Assembly (NCBI GenBank): GCA_903924715.1
Contig: CAIYCP010000257.1
Coordinates: 1-50,136, forward strand
Direction of reading: 5' to 3'
DNA: 50,136 bases
Source: an uncultured beta proteobacterium
Lineage (GTDB): Bacteria; Pseudomonadota; Gammaproteobacteria; Burkholderiales; Burkholderiaceae_B
Shown: positions 41,158 to 49,038 of the stretch, in pieces
Numbering within the stretch: position 1 is the stretch's first letter
Layout of the letters: every line of letters begins with the position of its first letter
Notes under the pieces: generated by a model
The model's database searches: none
What the model was told of the DNA's origin: nothing
What the model saw: only the letters and a program-made list of their open reading frames with translations
Program-made: the position numbers and the translations under genes

Positions 41158-42699
41158 CTAGAAAGATGCCTCGCGAAGTTTCTTCCGATGAATTTTTCCA
41201 GCTGGTGTCTTGGGTAGTTCATTGACGAACACGATATGACGGGGATACTCGTGTTGACTTAGTCGAGTTCTGACTAAGTCTTGAATTTCTTGTATGAACG
41301 TTGCATCGCCTGAACGCTGACTCACCACAAAAGCTTGAACCGCCTGGCCACGCAAGCTGTCGGGCACGCCAATCGCGGCGGCCTCTTGTACATCGGGATG
41401 TTTAAGCACGGCATCTTCGATCTCGACCGCGCTCATGGTCCAGCCGGCAGAAATAATGACGTCATCGGCTCGACCGCCATGATAGAAATAGCCGTCAGCA
41501 TCCGTGTGGCCAAGGTCTTTTGTGGCGATCCACTGGCCTTTACGCCATACTTTGATTTCGCCGGTGACATTGGGCGGGCAGGGGGCACCCCTGGCATCGT
41601 GAACTTCGACTTTGGCACCGGGGATGGGTTTGCCTAACGCCCCGTGCTTGACAACAAAATCTTCAGCCCCGGGGTAGCTCACTAAGATCACACCGATCTC
41701 GGTGGTGCCGTACATGCTGCAGACCCGTAGACCAAAAGTTTGTTCGATGAACTCTTCTGTGGCGCTGTCGATCGGCTCGCCAGTAAAAGACATCTTCGCC
41801 AGCGCGTACTGGTGTTGGTGCGCGCACCCTGAGTTTTTCATCATTCGGTAGTGCGTGGCCGCGGCCGAGATATTGGTAAAGCGGTGTGTTGCTAACCCCT
41901 TTAACAGTAACTCGGCGTTGAATTTTCCGGCAAACGAGCCAATCGTCAGCCCCATGGCCATCGGGGCAAGGGTGCCATGCCACAGTCCGTGCCCCCAGGC
42001 GGGCGATGATGGACACATGAAGCGATCGCCTGGGCGTAGTCCTGTGCCATACAGTGCGGCAACCATGAGCGTCACAATCGAGCGGTGCGTATGTTTGACG
42101 GCCTCGGGTAGTTCACGTGTTGTGCCCGAGGTGTACTGATACATGGCGTAGTCAGTGGCTTTTGTACTCACGTCTATACGCCCGTCTGGGTACTCATCCA
42201 GTAAGGCCATCAGTTGATCGTCTGCTAATACGGTGCGTGGTTGATACTCGGCAGAAACAATATTGATTTTTTCTGCGTTGGTAAATAAGAGGCTGGGCAG
42301 GCAGTCTGCGATTCTAAGGTTTAAGCCATCAGGCCCAAAGAGTGTAAAGAGCGGTACCGCGATGGCGCCTGCTTTCATGATGCCAAACAGACAGGTATAG
42401 AAAGCAAGCGACGGTTCAAGCATGATCGCGACACGATCGCCTGGCTTGATATTTTTTTCTTTTAAAAAATGCGCCATCTGTGACGACCGTTTGGCGAGTT
42501 GGTCGTATGAGATTCGTTCGTCTGGGGCGTCGGTGCGCAACACGATGACCGCGGTTTGTTCGCTGCTGGCGTATCGGTCGACACACTCATGGGCGATGTT
42601 CAGGTGTTCGCGATCACCGTCAAATAACTCCCACAGCTTTTCAGCTGAAAAGTTGGACTGTGCATCTGCGTAAGACGTGAACGCGGTAAGTTTTGCCAT
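41158..42699 (-). CDS. AMP-binding acyl-CoA synthetase/ligase with unusual P-loop
   Basis: A 513-residue adenylate-forming enzyme when started at the ATG at 42697-42699; a TTG start at 42735 is also open. Neither has a clear Shine-Dalgarno sequence. It joins CoA to a carboxylic acid at the cost of ATP. The phosphate loop is TSGTTRELPEAVKHTHRS, near residue 200, in place of TSGTTG-x-PKG-V; the first Gly and Lys are changed. Later motifs are normal: SMYGTTEIG, HGGRADDVIISAGW and PKTPAGKIHRKKLRE with the catalytic Lys. It lies first in a minus-strand operon (75 bases before the dehydratase gene), divergent from an IclR gene with an inverted repeat between. Substrate probably an aromatic or branched acid. 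Confidence 0.93.
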   Translation of the reverse strand: MAKLTAFTSYADAQSNFSAEKLWELFDGDREHLNIAHECVDRYASSEQTAVIVLRTDAPDERISYDQLAKRSSQMAHFLKEKNIKPGDRVAIMLEPSLAFYTCLFGIMKAGAIAVPLFTLFGPDGLNLRIADCLPSLLFTNAEKINIVSAEYQPRTVLADDQLMALLDEYPDGRIDVSTKATDYAMYQYTSGTTRELPEAVKHTHRSIVTLMVAALYGTGLRPGDRFMCPSSPAWGHGLWHGTLAPMAMGLTIGSFAGKFNAELLLKGLATHRFTNISAAATHYRMMKNSGCAHQHQYALAKMSFTGEPIDSATEEFIEQTFGLRVCSMYGTTEIGVILVSYPGAEDFVVKHGALGKPIPGAKVEVHDARGAPCPPNVTGEIKVWRKGQWIATKDLGHTDADGYFYHGGRADDVIISAGWTMSAVEIEDAVLKHPDVQEAAAIGVPDSLRGQAVQAFVVSQRSGDATFIQEIQDLVRTRLSQHEYPRHIVFVNELPKTPAGKIHRKKLREASF

Positions 42700-42795
42700 C
42701 GGGTTATTTTGATTGGTATGTGGCGCAGCGTTCAAGAGAACGACAGCAAGTCTCGATCACTGACTGTATCGTTTGCCTCATTTGTTGTCAAATAG

Positions 42796-42819
42796 ACTAA
42801 TCTATTGTATTAGTACAAT
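42796..42819. promoter_or_regulatory. Overlapping inverted repeats between ligase operon and iclR gene
   Basis: Two palindromes overlap. ACTAAT-N7-ATTAGT spans 42796-42814 and ATTGTA-TTAG-TACAAT spans 42804-42819. They lie 49-72 bases before the IclR ATG and 97-120 before the ligase ATG, the place where an IclR-family regulator would act on both its own gene and the divergent operon. Nearby A/T-rich DNA fits promoter elements. Confidence 0.55.
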
Positions 42820-42867
42820 AATTCGCTACACTTGTTAATTGCTGCTATCGAGTGAACGGGTATTTGA

Positions 42868-43695
42868 ATGACTCAAGGCGATCAAACTGTTGGGCCGGCA
42901 AGGCAAGCCTCTCGGGTAGGGGCAAGTGAGCTTGGCGCGCCCAGGCCCAAGCCCGTCATCCGGTCAGTTCCAGCCGTCTCACGATCCATTGCGATCTTGC
43001 GATTGCTTGGTAAAACGCGAACGCCACTTGGGGTCAACGCGATCGCGCAGTCCTTGGGCTTGGTGCCAAGCACGTGCTTGCATATATTGCGGGTACTCGT
43101 CGAAGAAAAACTGGTCGCGTTTGATCGTGACAGCAAACACTACCGGCTCGGGATCGGAATGCTGGCACTTGCGCGTAGCGCGATCGATGCCCATGCGTTT
43201 CCCGGGCTCATTCAGCCCGGGCTAGACGCCTTGTCTTCTGCATACAACGTGACCGCCATTGCCGTAGACGTGACAGATCCCGAGCAAATGGTTGTGGTCG
43301 CACTCTCGCGCTCAACGATCCCGTTTCGGTTGCATGTTGACGTAGGTAGCGTGTTTCCTTCATTGCTGAGCGCGACCGGGCGTATTGTCGCTGCGTTTAG
43401 TGGCCAATCGGCTGTTGAACTAAAAATGCGTTTCGACAAGCTCAGATGGGCAGGCCCTTTAAATTTTGAAACTTGGTATCGTGAGGTACAGCTGGCCGCA
43501 CAAAACGAATACAGCATCGATCGGGGCGCGTACATTGCGGGCGTTACCATTGTGGCGGTGCCCGTGGGGCAACCGTTTAAAAAACCGACCCATACCATCG
43601 TCTGTGCAAGTTTGACGAATCAGTTGACCGAGGCTGATCTAAGCTCTTTAATTGATCGTATGCGTTTACAGGCCGATCAAGCGTGCGGTCGTTAA
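42868..43695 (+). CDS. IclR-family transcriptional regulator
   Basis: A 275-residue IclR-type protein. After an N-terminal tail of about 30 residues comes a winged helix-turn-helix: SRSIAILRLLGKTRTPLGVN and IAQSLGLVPSTCLHILRVL at about 36-75, the family pattern. The rest is an effector-binding domain (about 95-265). Local variations include RLHVDVGSVFPSLLSATGR in place of the (G)..(P)...tA.GKa stretch. IclR regulators sense aromatic acids or intermediates and act as repressors or activators. It is divergent from the acyl-CoA synthetase operon, with the palindromes of 42796-42819 between, and 27 bases before a MetE-like gene. Those are its likely targets. Confidence 0.93.
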   Translation: MTQGDQTVGPARQASRVGASELGAPRPKPVIRSVPAVSRSIAILRLLGKTRTPLGVNAIAQSLGLVPSTCLHILRVLVEEKLVAFDRDSKHYRLGIGMLALARSAIDAHAFPGLIQPGLDALSSAYNVTAIAVDVTDPEQMVVVALSRSTIPFRLHVDVGSVFPSLLSATGRIVAAFSGQSAVELKMRFDKLRWAGPLNFETWYREVQLAAQNEYSIDRGAYIAGVTIVAVPVGQPFKKPTHTIVCASLTNQLTEADLSSLIDRMRLQADQACGR

Positions 43696-43722
43696 AAATA
43701 TCAACGGGATAGCAATTAAAAA

Positions 43723-44889
43723 ATGCAACATAGTCGCGAAAGAATTTTAACTACCCATACGGGTAGTCTGCCTCGCCCAGCCGCACTCGTTCAAATGTAC
43801 GCGCGCCGCGCGAATGGCGAGCACGTTGATGAGGCGTTGATTAACGATGCGGGTCATCGGGCAATGCAAGAAAGCGTCGAACGTCAGATGGCCAATGGTA
43901 TTGACATTGGCAATAACGGCGAGCAGCAGCGCGAGGGATTTTTTCTGTATGTTCAGCGTCGTATGTCGGGTTTTTCGGGTAGCTGGAAGCGTTGGGCGCG
44001 TGGTGATGTTGAACGCTATCCCGAGTTCAAGCAGATGATGTCTGCGCAGGCAAGCGATAAGGTGGCGGTGAGTAATTTCTTGCCTCCACGCGTTACGGGC
44101 GACATTCAATATATCGATCCAGCGCTCGCCGCCTCAGAGGCGATAGACTTTAAGGCCGAGTTAGCAGGTCGCTCAAGTAAGTTCTCAGAGGCTTTTTTAA
44201 CTGCGCCTTCGCCAGGGATCATTGCGGCAGCCTGCAAAAATGAGCACTACGCAACCGAAGAGTCTTATCTTGCAGCGCTGGGTGAAGCATTGCGCCTTGA
44301 ATACGAGGCGATTGTGAATAATGGGTTTATCTTACAAATTGACTGTCCTGACTTGGCACTCGAGCGCCATGTTTCTTACCATGATGAATCTGACGCAAAA
44401 TTTTTAGGTTTTATCGAGCGCGTCGTGACGGCAATTAATCATGCCTTAAGAAACATCCCACGCGATCGCGTTCGTATGCATGTGTGCTGGGGCAATTATG
44501 AGGGCCCCCATGACTGTGACGTACCGTTGCATAAAATCTGGCCCGTGATTAGTCAGACAAACGTAGGTGGGTTTGTGTTGCCTTTCGCAAACGCGCGCCA
44601 TGCACATGAAATGACAGTGTTACGTGAGCGACCCTTGGCAGACGATCAAGTGATTGTCGCGGGTGTCATCGATGTGTTGACTAATTTTGTCGAACACCCC
44701 GAGGTGGTCGCAGATCGCTTGGTACGGTGTGCGGCAGAAGTCGGCGATCCGACGCGCGTGCTGGCTGGCACCGACTGTGGGTTTGATACCTCAGCGGGCA
44801 TGGGCCGAGTTGCGACAGACGTTGTTTGGGCCAAGTTGCGCACGCTCGCTGAGGGGGCACGTCTTGCAAGCGAGCGGTTGATCAAATAA
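43723..44889 (+). CDS. Cobalamin-independent methionine synthase-like protein (MetE C-terminal type)
   Basis: A 388-residue protein related to the C-terminal half of MetE, the length of stand-alone homologues that move methyl groups or act on epoxides or thiols. Seen: ILTTHTGSLPRP at 8-19, the family opening; MHVCWGNYEG near 252-261 with a His-x-Cys zinc pair; and VLAGTDCGFDTSAGMG near 345-360 with the further zinc Cys. A zinc-bound thiol is the likely methyl acceptor or attacker. It lacks the folate-binding N-terminal domain. It is 27 bases after the IclR gene and probably co-transcribed, so it belongs to the same regulon as the ligase operon. This argues for demethylation or transfer in a catabolic pathway, not methionine synthesis; that is inference. 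Confidence 0.85.
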   Translation: MQHSRERILTTHTGSLPRPAALVQMYARRANGEHVDEALINDAGHRAMQESVERQMANGIDIGNNGEQQREGFFLYVQRRMSGFSGSWKRWARGDVERYPEFKQMMSAQASDKVAVSNFLPPRVTGDIQYIDPALAASEAIDFKAELAGRSSKFSEAFLTAPSPGIIAAACKNEHYATEESYLAALGEALRLEYEAIVNNGFILQIDCPDLALERHVSYHDESDAKFLGFIERVVTAINHALRNIPRDRVRMHVCWGNYEGPHDCDVPLHKIWPVISQTNVGGFVLPFANARHAHEMTVLRERPLADDQVIVAGVIDVLTNFVEHPEVVADRLVRCAAEVGDPTRVLAGTDCGFDTSAGMGRVATDVVWAKLRTLAEGARLASERLIK

Positions 44890-44922
44890 AAAAATAGCGA
44901 GACGAGGTCTCGCTATTTTTTT
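44889..44922. terminator. Bidirectional rho-independent terminator
   Basis: AAAATAGCGAGAC and GTCTCGCTATTTT (44891-44903 and 44907-44919) form a perfect 13-base stem with a GAG loop and A/T runs on both sides, between the convergent MetE-like and Bug genes. The MetE-like stop codon reaches into its left A run. Confidence 0.92.
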
Positions 44923-44934
44923 ACCGGACTTGAT

Positions 44935-45933
44935 TCAATCTACGGTCGCGCCCGAGGCTTTTACAATCTCGCGCCATTTAACGATATCGTCATCTAGCCG
45001 CGCTTTAAATTGTGCGGGGGTGTCAAATGCAAGCTCGAGTCCTAAATCCCCCAGTTTCTTTTGCACAGCAGGTTTTTTCATCACTGTCGCAGTGGCTTGA
45101 TAGATCTTGTCGACGATCTCGGCCGGCGTGCCGGCAATCGCAAACAGACCAACCCAGAGCTCACCCGAAAACGCAGGTATTTGTTCGATCATCGCGGGCA
45201 CGTCGGGCAACGAAGGCGAACGCACAGCGGTACTCACGCCAAGCGCACGCAGTTGCCCTTGACGGATGTTGCTCAGCGCAGAGGGAAGACTGGCAAACGC
45301 AATCGGCACCTGTCCACCGAGGACATCAGACATCGCCGGTGCGACACCCTTATAAGGGATGTGCTCCATCTTGTAGCCGCCCTTTTGATCCATCATGATC
45401 CCGAGTAAATGATTGACCGTGCCGTTACCGGCCGAGGCATATTGATACTTGCCTGGATTCGCCTTAATCAAAGCCAAAAACTCAGCCAAGGTTTTAGCCG
45501 GAAACGATGGGTGCACCACCAACACGTTGGGGACGCTACCAATAATCGTGATTGGAATAAAGTCTTTGACCGGATCAAAGCCTACATTTTTGTATAGCGC
45601 AGGATTAATCGCCTGGGCGCTATTAACGGTCATTAAAAGGGTGTAGCCATCTGCGGCTGCGGTTTTTGTTTGGGCAGTGCCGATATTGCCGCCTGCCCCT
45701 GGTTTATTAACCAACACGACTGATTGTTTAAACTCCTCAGCGAGTTCGATCGCAATCAAACGGCCGACGATGTCATTTGTGCCGCCGGTTGCGTTGGGTA
45801 CAACCATAGTCACGGGGCGGTTGGGATAGCCCGCTGTGCTTTGCGCAAAGGCCATAGCCCCCCCAAAACTGAAAACAAGCGTTGCCAATAGCCCTAGAAT
45901 TCGCGCGTAAAAATTCGAGTTGTCCGTCGCCAT
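44935..45933 (-). CDS. Bug/TctC-family binding protein (orphan)
   Basis: A 332-residue receptor with GGAG seven bases before its ATG. The signal peptide is long and ends near MAFAQ at 27-31, then GYPNRPVTMVVPNATGGTND, in which Asn-Ala-Thr replaces the usual Tyr-x-Pro. NKPGAGGNIGTAQTKTAAAD follows. MEHIPYKGVAPAMSDVLGGQ near 195-214 is typical, and the end is ASGATVD. It is divergent from ubiX, 87 bases away, with A/T-rich DNA between. It may serve as receptor for the acid processed with UbiX and its neighbours, which is inference. Confidence 0.95.
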   Translation of the reverse strand: MATDNSNFYARILGLLATLVFSFGGAMAFAQSTAGYPNRPVTMVVPNATGGTNDIVGRLIAIELAEEFKQSVVLVNKPGAGGNIGTAQTKTAAADGYTLLMTVNSAQAINPALYKNVGFDPVKDFIPITIIGSVPNVLVVHPSFPAKTLAEFLALIKANPGKYQYASAGNGTVNHLLGIMMDQKGGYKMEHIPYKGVAPAMSDVLGGQVPIAFASLPSALSNIRQGQLRALGVSTAVRSPSLPDVPAMIEQIPAFSGELWVGLFAIAGTPAEIVDKIYQATATVMKKPAVQKKLGDLGLELAFDTPAQFKARLDDDIVKWREIVKASGATVD

Positions 45934-46020
45934 AAGGGTTCTCCTAGTTGTAATCGTTTTATTATGCTCAACTATAGACTACAAGGTCGAGCACTGGCCA
46001 AGAATTCTGGATAAACACTT

Positions 46021-46602
46021 ATGTCGATGGCTCCAAGAAGGTTAATCGTTGCAATCACCGGCGCCTCAGGTACGGCATACGGGGTGCGCCTATTGCAGGT
46101 GTTGAAAGCGACTGACATTGAAACGCATCTTGTTTTAACCGACTCTGCCAAACTCACGATGGCGGCTGAAACGAAGTTCGACCCTGCGCAGGTCCAAGCG
46201 CTTGCGGATGTTGTTCATTCTGCTAAGAATGTGGGCGCGACGATTGCGTCGGGTTCTTTTGTGACCCTTGGCATGGTTGTTGCGCCTTGCTCGATTAATA
46301 CGCTGTCTGAAATTGCCTGGGGCATCACAGGCAACCTGATTTCAAGGGCCGCCGATGTCGTGCTCAAAGAGCGACGCCGGCTTGTGTTGCTGGTGCGCGA
46401 AACCCCCTTGCATGCGGGTCATTTAAAGTCGATGTTACAGGTGACGCAGAATGGTGCAATTGTTATGCCGCCGGTCCCTGCGCTTTATATTCAGCCAAAG
46501 TCGATCGACGACATCATTGATCACACTGTTGGTCGCGTACTGGATTTGTATGGCTTAGAGACCGATCTTGTTCAACGCTGGAATGGTTTGGGTAAAACAT
46601 AG
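46021..46602 (+). CDS. ubiX: UbiX-type flavin prenyltransferase
   Basis: A 193-residue UbiX/Pad1-family protein. It makes prenylated FMN from FMN and dimethylallyl phosphate for UbiD-type decarboxylases. Seen: RLIVAITGASGTAYGVRLL at 7-25, CSINTLSEIAWGITGNLISR at about 91-110, RLVLLVRETPLHAGHL near 119-134 and GAIVMPPVPALY near 144-155; all are UbiX hallmarks. It has no UbiD partner in the window, although such pairs often adjoin. It starts the UbiX-DUF4936-Bug run: the next gene begins two bases after its stop. It may be the housekeeping ubiquinone UbiX or a pathway copy; the setting favours neither clearly. Confidence 0.95.
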   Translation: MSMAPRRLIVAITGASGTAYGVRLLQVLKATDIETHLVLTDSAKLTMAAETKFDPAQVQALADVVHSAKNVGATIASGSFVTLGMVVAPCSINTLSEIAWGITGNLISRAADVVLKERRRLVLLVRETPLHAGHLKSMLQVTQNGAIVMPPVPALYIQPKSIDDIIDHTVGRVLDLYGLETDLVQRWNGLGKT

Positions 46603-46604
46603 CA

Positions 46605-46883
46605 ATGCAACTTTTCATTTATTACAAATTTATGCCGCCTGATCAACCGGAGCTCAAGGCGCGGATTGAATCTATGCATGCGCAATTACAAAGAAAATAC
46701 CCTTCGCTTGTTTGCAAGGTAATGAAACGCCCAAATCCCGATGAGCTTGGACAAGTCACGTGGATGGAGATTTACGAGCTTGGTGCAAGCGATCCCGATG
46801 CGTTTAAGCTTGAACTGGATCGTAAGGCGGTTGAAGAAAAGCTTCCGCAGCCAAGGCGTTCTGAACAGTTTGTGCATTGTTGA
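46605..46883 (+). CDS. DUF4936 family small protein
   Basis: A 92-residue cytoplasmic protein of unknown function. It matches DUF4936 in order: a start of LFIYYKF, a central MKRPNPDELGQVTWMEIYEL (about 40-59) and an end in RRSEQFVHC. Such proteins are common beside metabolic genes in Burkholderiales, and the fold may be a ferredoxin-like dimer. It begins two bases after ubiX and ends 28 bases before a Bug gene, so it is probably co-transcribed with them. A link to decarboxylation or CoA chemistry cannot be shown from sequence. Confidence 0.8.
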   Translation: MQLFIYYKFMPPDQPELKARIESMHAQLQRKYPSLVCKVMKRPNPDELGQVTWMEIYELGASDPDAFKLELDRKAVEEKLPQPRRSEQFVHC

Positions 46884-46911
46884 GCCCTTTAACTTAACGA
46901 GTACTGCATCA

Positions 46912-47877
46912 ATGACAAAAAAAATAATCATAGGCTTGCTATGGAGTCTGAGTAGCGTTTTTGCTTCACAGTGCGCGCTAGCCCAATATCCCGAACGTCC
47001 GATAAAAATACTCGTTGGCTTCGCAGCAGGCGGCCCCACCGATAGTTCGGCGCGCGCGATGGCGGATGGCATGAGCAAAGCGCTTGGACAGCAAGTGTTG
47101 ATCGATAATCGTCCGGGCGCAAACGCGCAGATTGCAGCGATCGAATTGATTAAAAGCCCTGCCGATGGCTACACGCTGATGCTTGCTTCGAGCGGTACGC
47201 TATCGGTGGCGGGGGCTCGTTATGCCAAACTCCCCTACGACATTGAACGCGATTTCGCGCCGATCGGTTCGGTTGCCGGTTACCCGCATGTGCTGGTCGT
47301 GCCGCCTCAAAGTCAAGCCAATGACCTTGCGTCACTGATTCGTTTAGCAAAGTCGTCACCGACGGGGTTAACGGCGGCCACGACTGGGCATGCAAACGAA
47401 TTGACGGTTGAGTGGTTAAAAAGAGAGGCCAATATTGAACTGACCGCTGTGCTTTATAAAGGCGCAGCGGCTGTCATTAATGATTTAGTGGCGGGCCGAG
47501 TGGATATGGCATTGCTTGCACCGAATGTGGTGACCCCGATGCTCGAATCAAAGCGCATGAAGGCCCTGGCCGTCACAGGAGCGAATCCTGCCGCCGAACT
47601 GCCCGGCGTGGCGACGATGATGTCCTCGGGTCTGCCAATGTTTGAGCTCGATATCTGGAACGGCTTAGTGGCACCTGCCGGAACACAGCCGGCCATTATT
47701 GATAAGCTCAATGCAGCACTTAAGCAAACACTGATGCAACCTGAGTTTCAAAAAATTCTGGCTGTGTCGGGGCAATACGCCATTATCGATACGCCGGCTG
47801 AGTTCAAACGCAAGTACCAGAAAGAAGCCGCGCATTGGAAAAAAATTGCAACCGATGCGAAGCTTCCCTTGCTCTAA
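46912..47877 (+). CDS. Bug/TctC-family binding protein
   Basis: A 321-residue receptor started at the ATG at 46912-46914; a longer frame to 46741 overlaps the DUF4936 gene and lacks a signal peptide at its start. The signal peptide ends after ALA near 24, then QYPERPIKILVGFAAGGPTD, NRPGANAQIAAIELIKSPAD and GYTLMLASSG. AVLYKGAAAVINDLVAGRVD near 180-199 has Leu-Tyr in place of the usual Pro-Tyr. No clear Shine-Dalgarno sequence is seen. It is the third gene of the ubiX run and is convergent with the FMN 2-hydroxyacid dehydrogenase gene. Ligand unknown. Confidence 0.94.
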   Translation: MTKKIIIGLLWSLSSVFASQCALAQYPERPIKILVGFAAGGPTDSSARAMADGMSKALGQQVLIDNRPGANAQIAAIELIKSPADGYTLMLASSGTLSVAGARYAKLPYDIERDFAPIGSVAGYPHVLVVPPQSQANDLASLIRLAKSSPTGLTAATTGHANELTVEWLKREANIELTAVLYKGAAAVINDLVAGRVDMALLAPNVVTPMLESKRMKALAVTGANPAAELPGVATMMSSGLPMFELDIWNGLVAPAGTQPAIIDKLNAALKQTLMQPEFQKILAVSGQYAIIDTPAEFKRKYQKEAAHWKKIATDAKLPLL

Positions 47878-47904
47878 ACTTGAGTGCAGCTTGAGCAGTC
47901 GTAC

Positions 47905-48993
47905 TTAATAAAACGCTTTTTCATCCAACGACAAGAGTGGAAAGGCACTCAGCGCATCATTGGGGCTTAGTGGCGCCACGGCTTGCAAATAACTTGGGTT
48001 GAGTTCAGAAAGCGAATTCACGCCGATCAAGCCCATGCAGATTTTGATCTCGTCTTCTAAGATCTCAAGCATCCGCACCACACCGTCTGCACCGTCGGCC
48101 GCAAGCCCGATACATTGCATGCGTCCCATGCCAACAATATGGGCACCTGCTGCAATCGCTTTCACAATATCCGACCCGCGATTAAAACTGCCATCGACAA
48201 TAACAGTGGCCTTGCCGTTCACTGCCTTGACGACTTCTGGCAGCGCAGCCATTGAGCCTAAGCAATGATCAAGTTGTCGTCCACCGTGATTTGATACATA
48301 CACCATATCGACGCCGTGGTCGACGGCCATTGCAGCATCTTCCGCGGTGGCTATTCCTTTAAGAATCAGTGGGATCTTGAGTTTAGTTTTTAGGCGTTCG
48401 ACATCTTTCCAGGTGAGTTTGGGTTGAAACTCACGGCCTGGAACGGCGAGCCGACGGATGTTGCGTTTGGCCTGATCGCGTTCGCGCCGGCTGTAATGCG
48501 CCGTATCGACTGTCAGACAAAAAGCGCCGTTACCTGTTGCCTCGGTGCGAGCCGCGATGGCATCGACCCAGGCGGCATCGCCATGTACATACAACTGAAA
48601 AATTCGCAGTGCTTCAGGGGCCGCCTGAGCGACCGCCTCGATGCCGGGCTGACAGACCGAGCTGAGCATATGCGCAATGCCGAACTGTTCGGCTGCTTTG
48701 GCAGAGGCTGCACCCGCGCCTTGCGCAAATAACTCAAGGCTACCAACCGGCGCCAGCAGAATCGGTAAGCGCAAGTCTCGCCCTAAAAACGTCGTGCGCG
48801 CACTGACATTGCTGACATCGCGCAAGACGCGTGGACGAAATGCCAGCGCATCAATTGAGGCGCGATTGCGGCGCAGGGTCGTTTCGGTTTCGGTTCCGCC
48901 GACGATGTAGTCCCAATTATCGTGATTAAGTTTTTGGCGGGCTTTTTGAACAAGTTCATGAAGCGTTAAAAAACGCGGCTCTGCGGATGACAT
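47905..48993 (-). CDS. FMN-dependent alpha-hydroxy-acid dehydrogenase/oxidase
   Basis: A 362-residue TIM-barrel enzyme of the lactate/mandelate/glycolate oxidase family. Seen: GGTETETTLRRNRASIDA at about 32-49, FRPRVLRDVS at 52-61, PILLAPVG at 75-82, QLYVHGD at about 133-139, LTVDT near 159-163, LILKGI near 209-214, and VSNHGGRQLD near 232-241 with the active His and Arg. It oxidises an alpha-hydroxy acid to the keto acid, with electrons to the respiratory chain or oxygen. It has no clear ribosome site. It lies 45 bases after the Bug gene at 49039-50010 in the same direction, so that receptor may bring in its hydroxy acid. A membrane anchor is not seen. Confidence 0.92.
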   Translation of the reverse strand: MSSAEPRFLTLHELVQKARQKLNHDNWDYIVGGTETETTLRRNRASIDALAFRPRVLRDVSNVSARTTFLGRDLRLPILLAPVGSLELFAQGAGAASAKAAEQFGIAHMLSSVCQPGIEAVAQAAPEALRIFQLYVHGDAAWVDAIAARTEATGNGAFCLTVDTAHYSRRERDQAKRNIRRLAVPGREFQPKLTWKDVERLKTKLKIPLILKGIATAEDAAMAVDHGVDMVYVSNHGGRQLDHCLGSMAALPEVVKAVNGKATVIVDGSFNRGSDIVKAIAAGAHIVGMGRMQCIGLAADGADGVVRMLEILEDEIKICMGLIGVNSLSELNPSYLQAVAPLSPNDALSAFPLLSLDEKAFY

Positions 48994-49038
48994 AGTGATG
49001 AATGCGCTCTAAGTTAAGGTGGTTAAAAGAGATTGAAA

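Noticed and set aside
46741..46911. N-terminal extension of the Bug gene at 46912
   Set aside because: It overlaps the DUF4936 gene in another frame and lacks a signal peptide at its start, while the ATG at 46912 begins a normal signal peptide.
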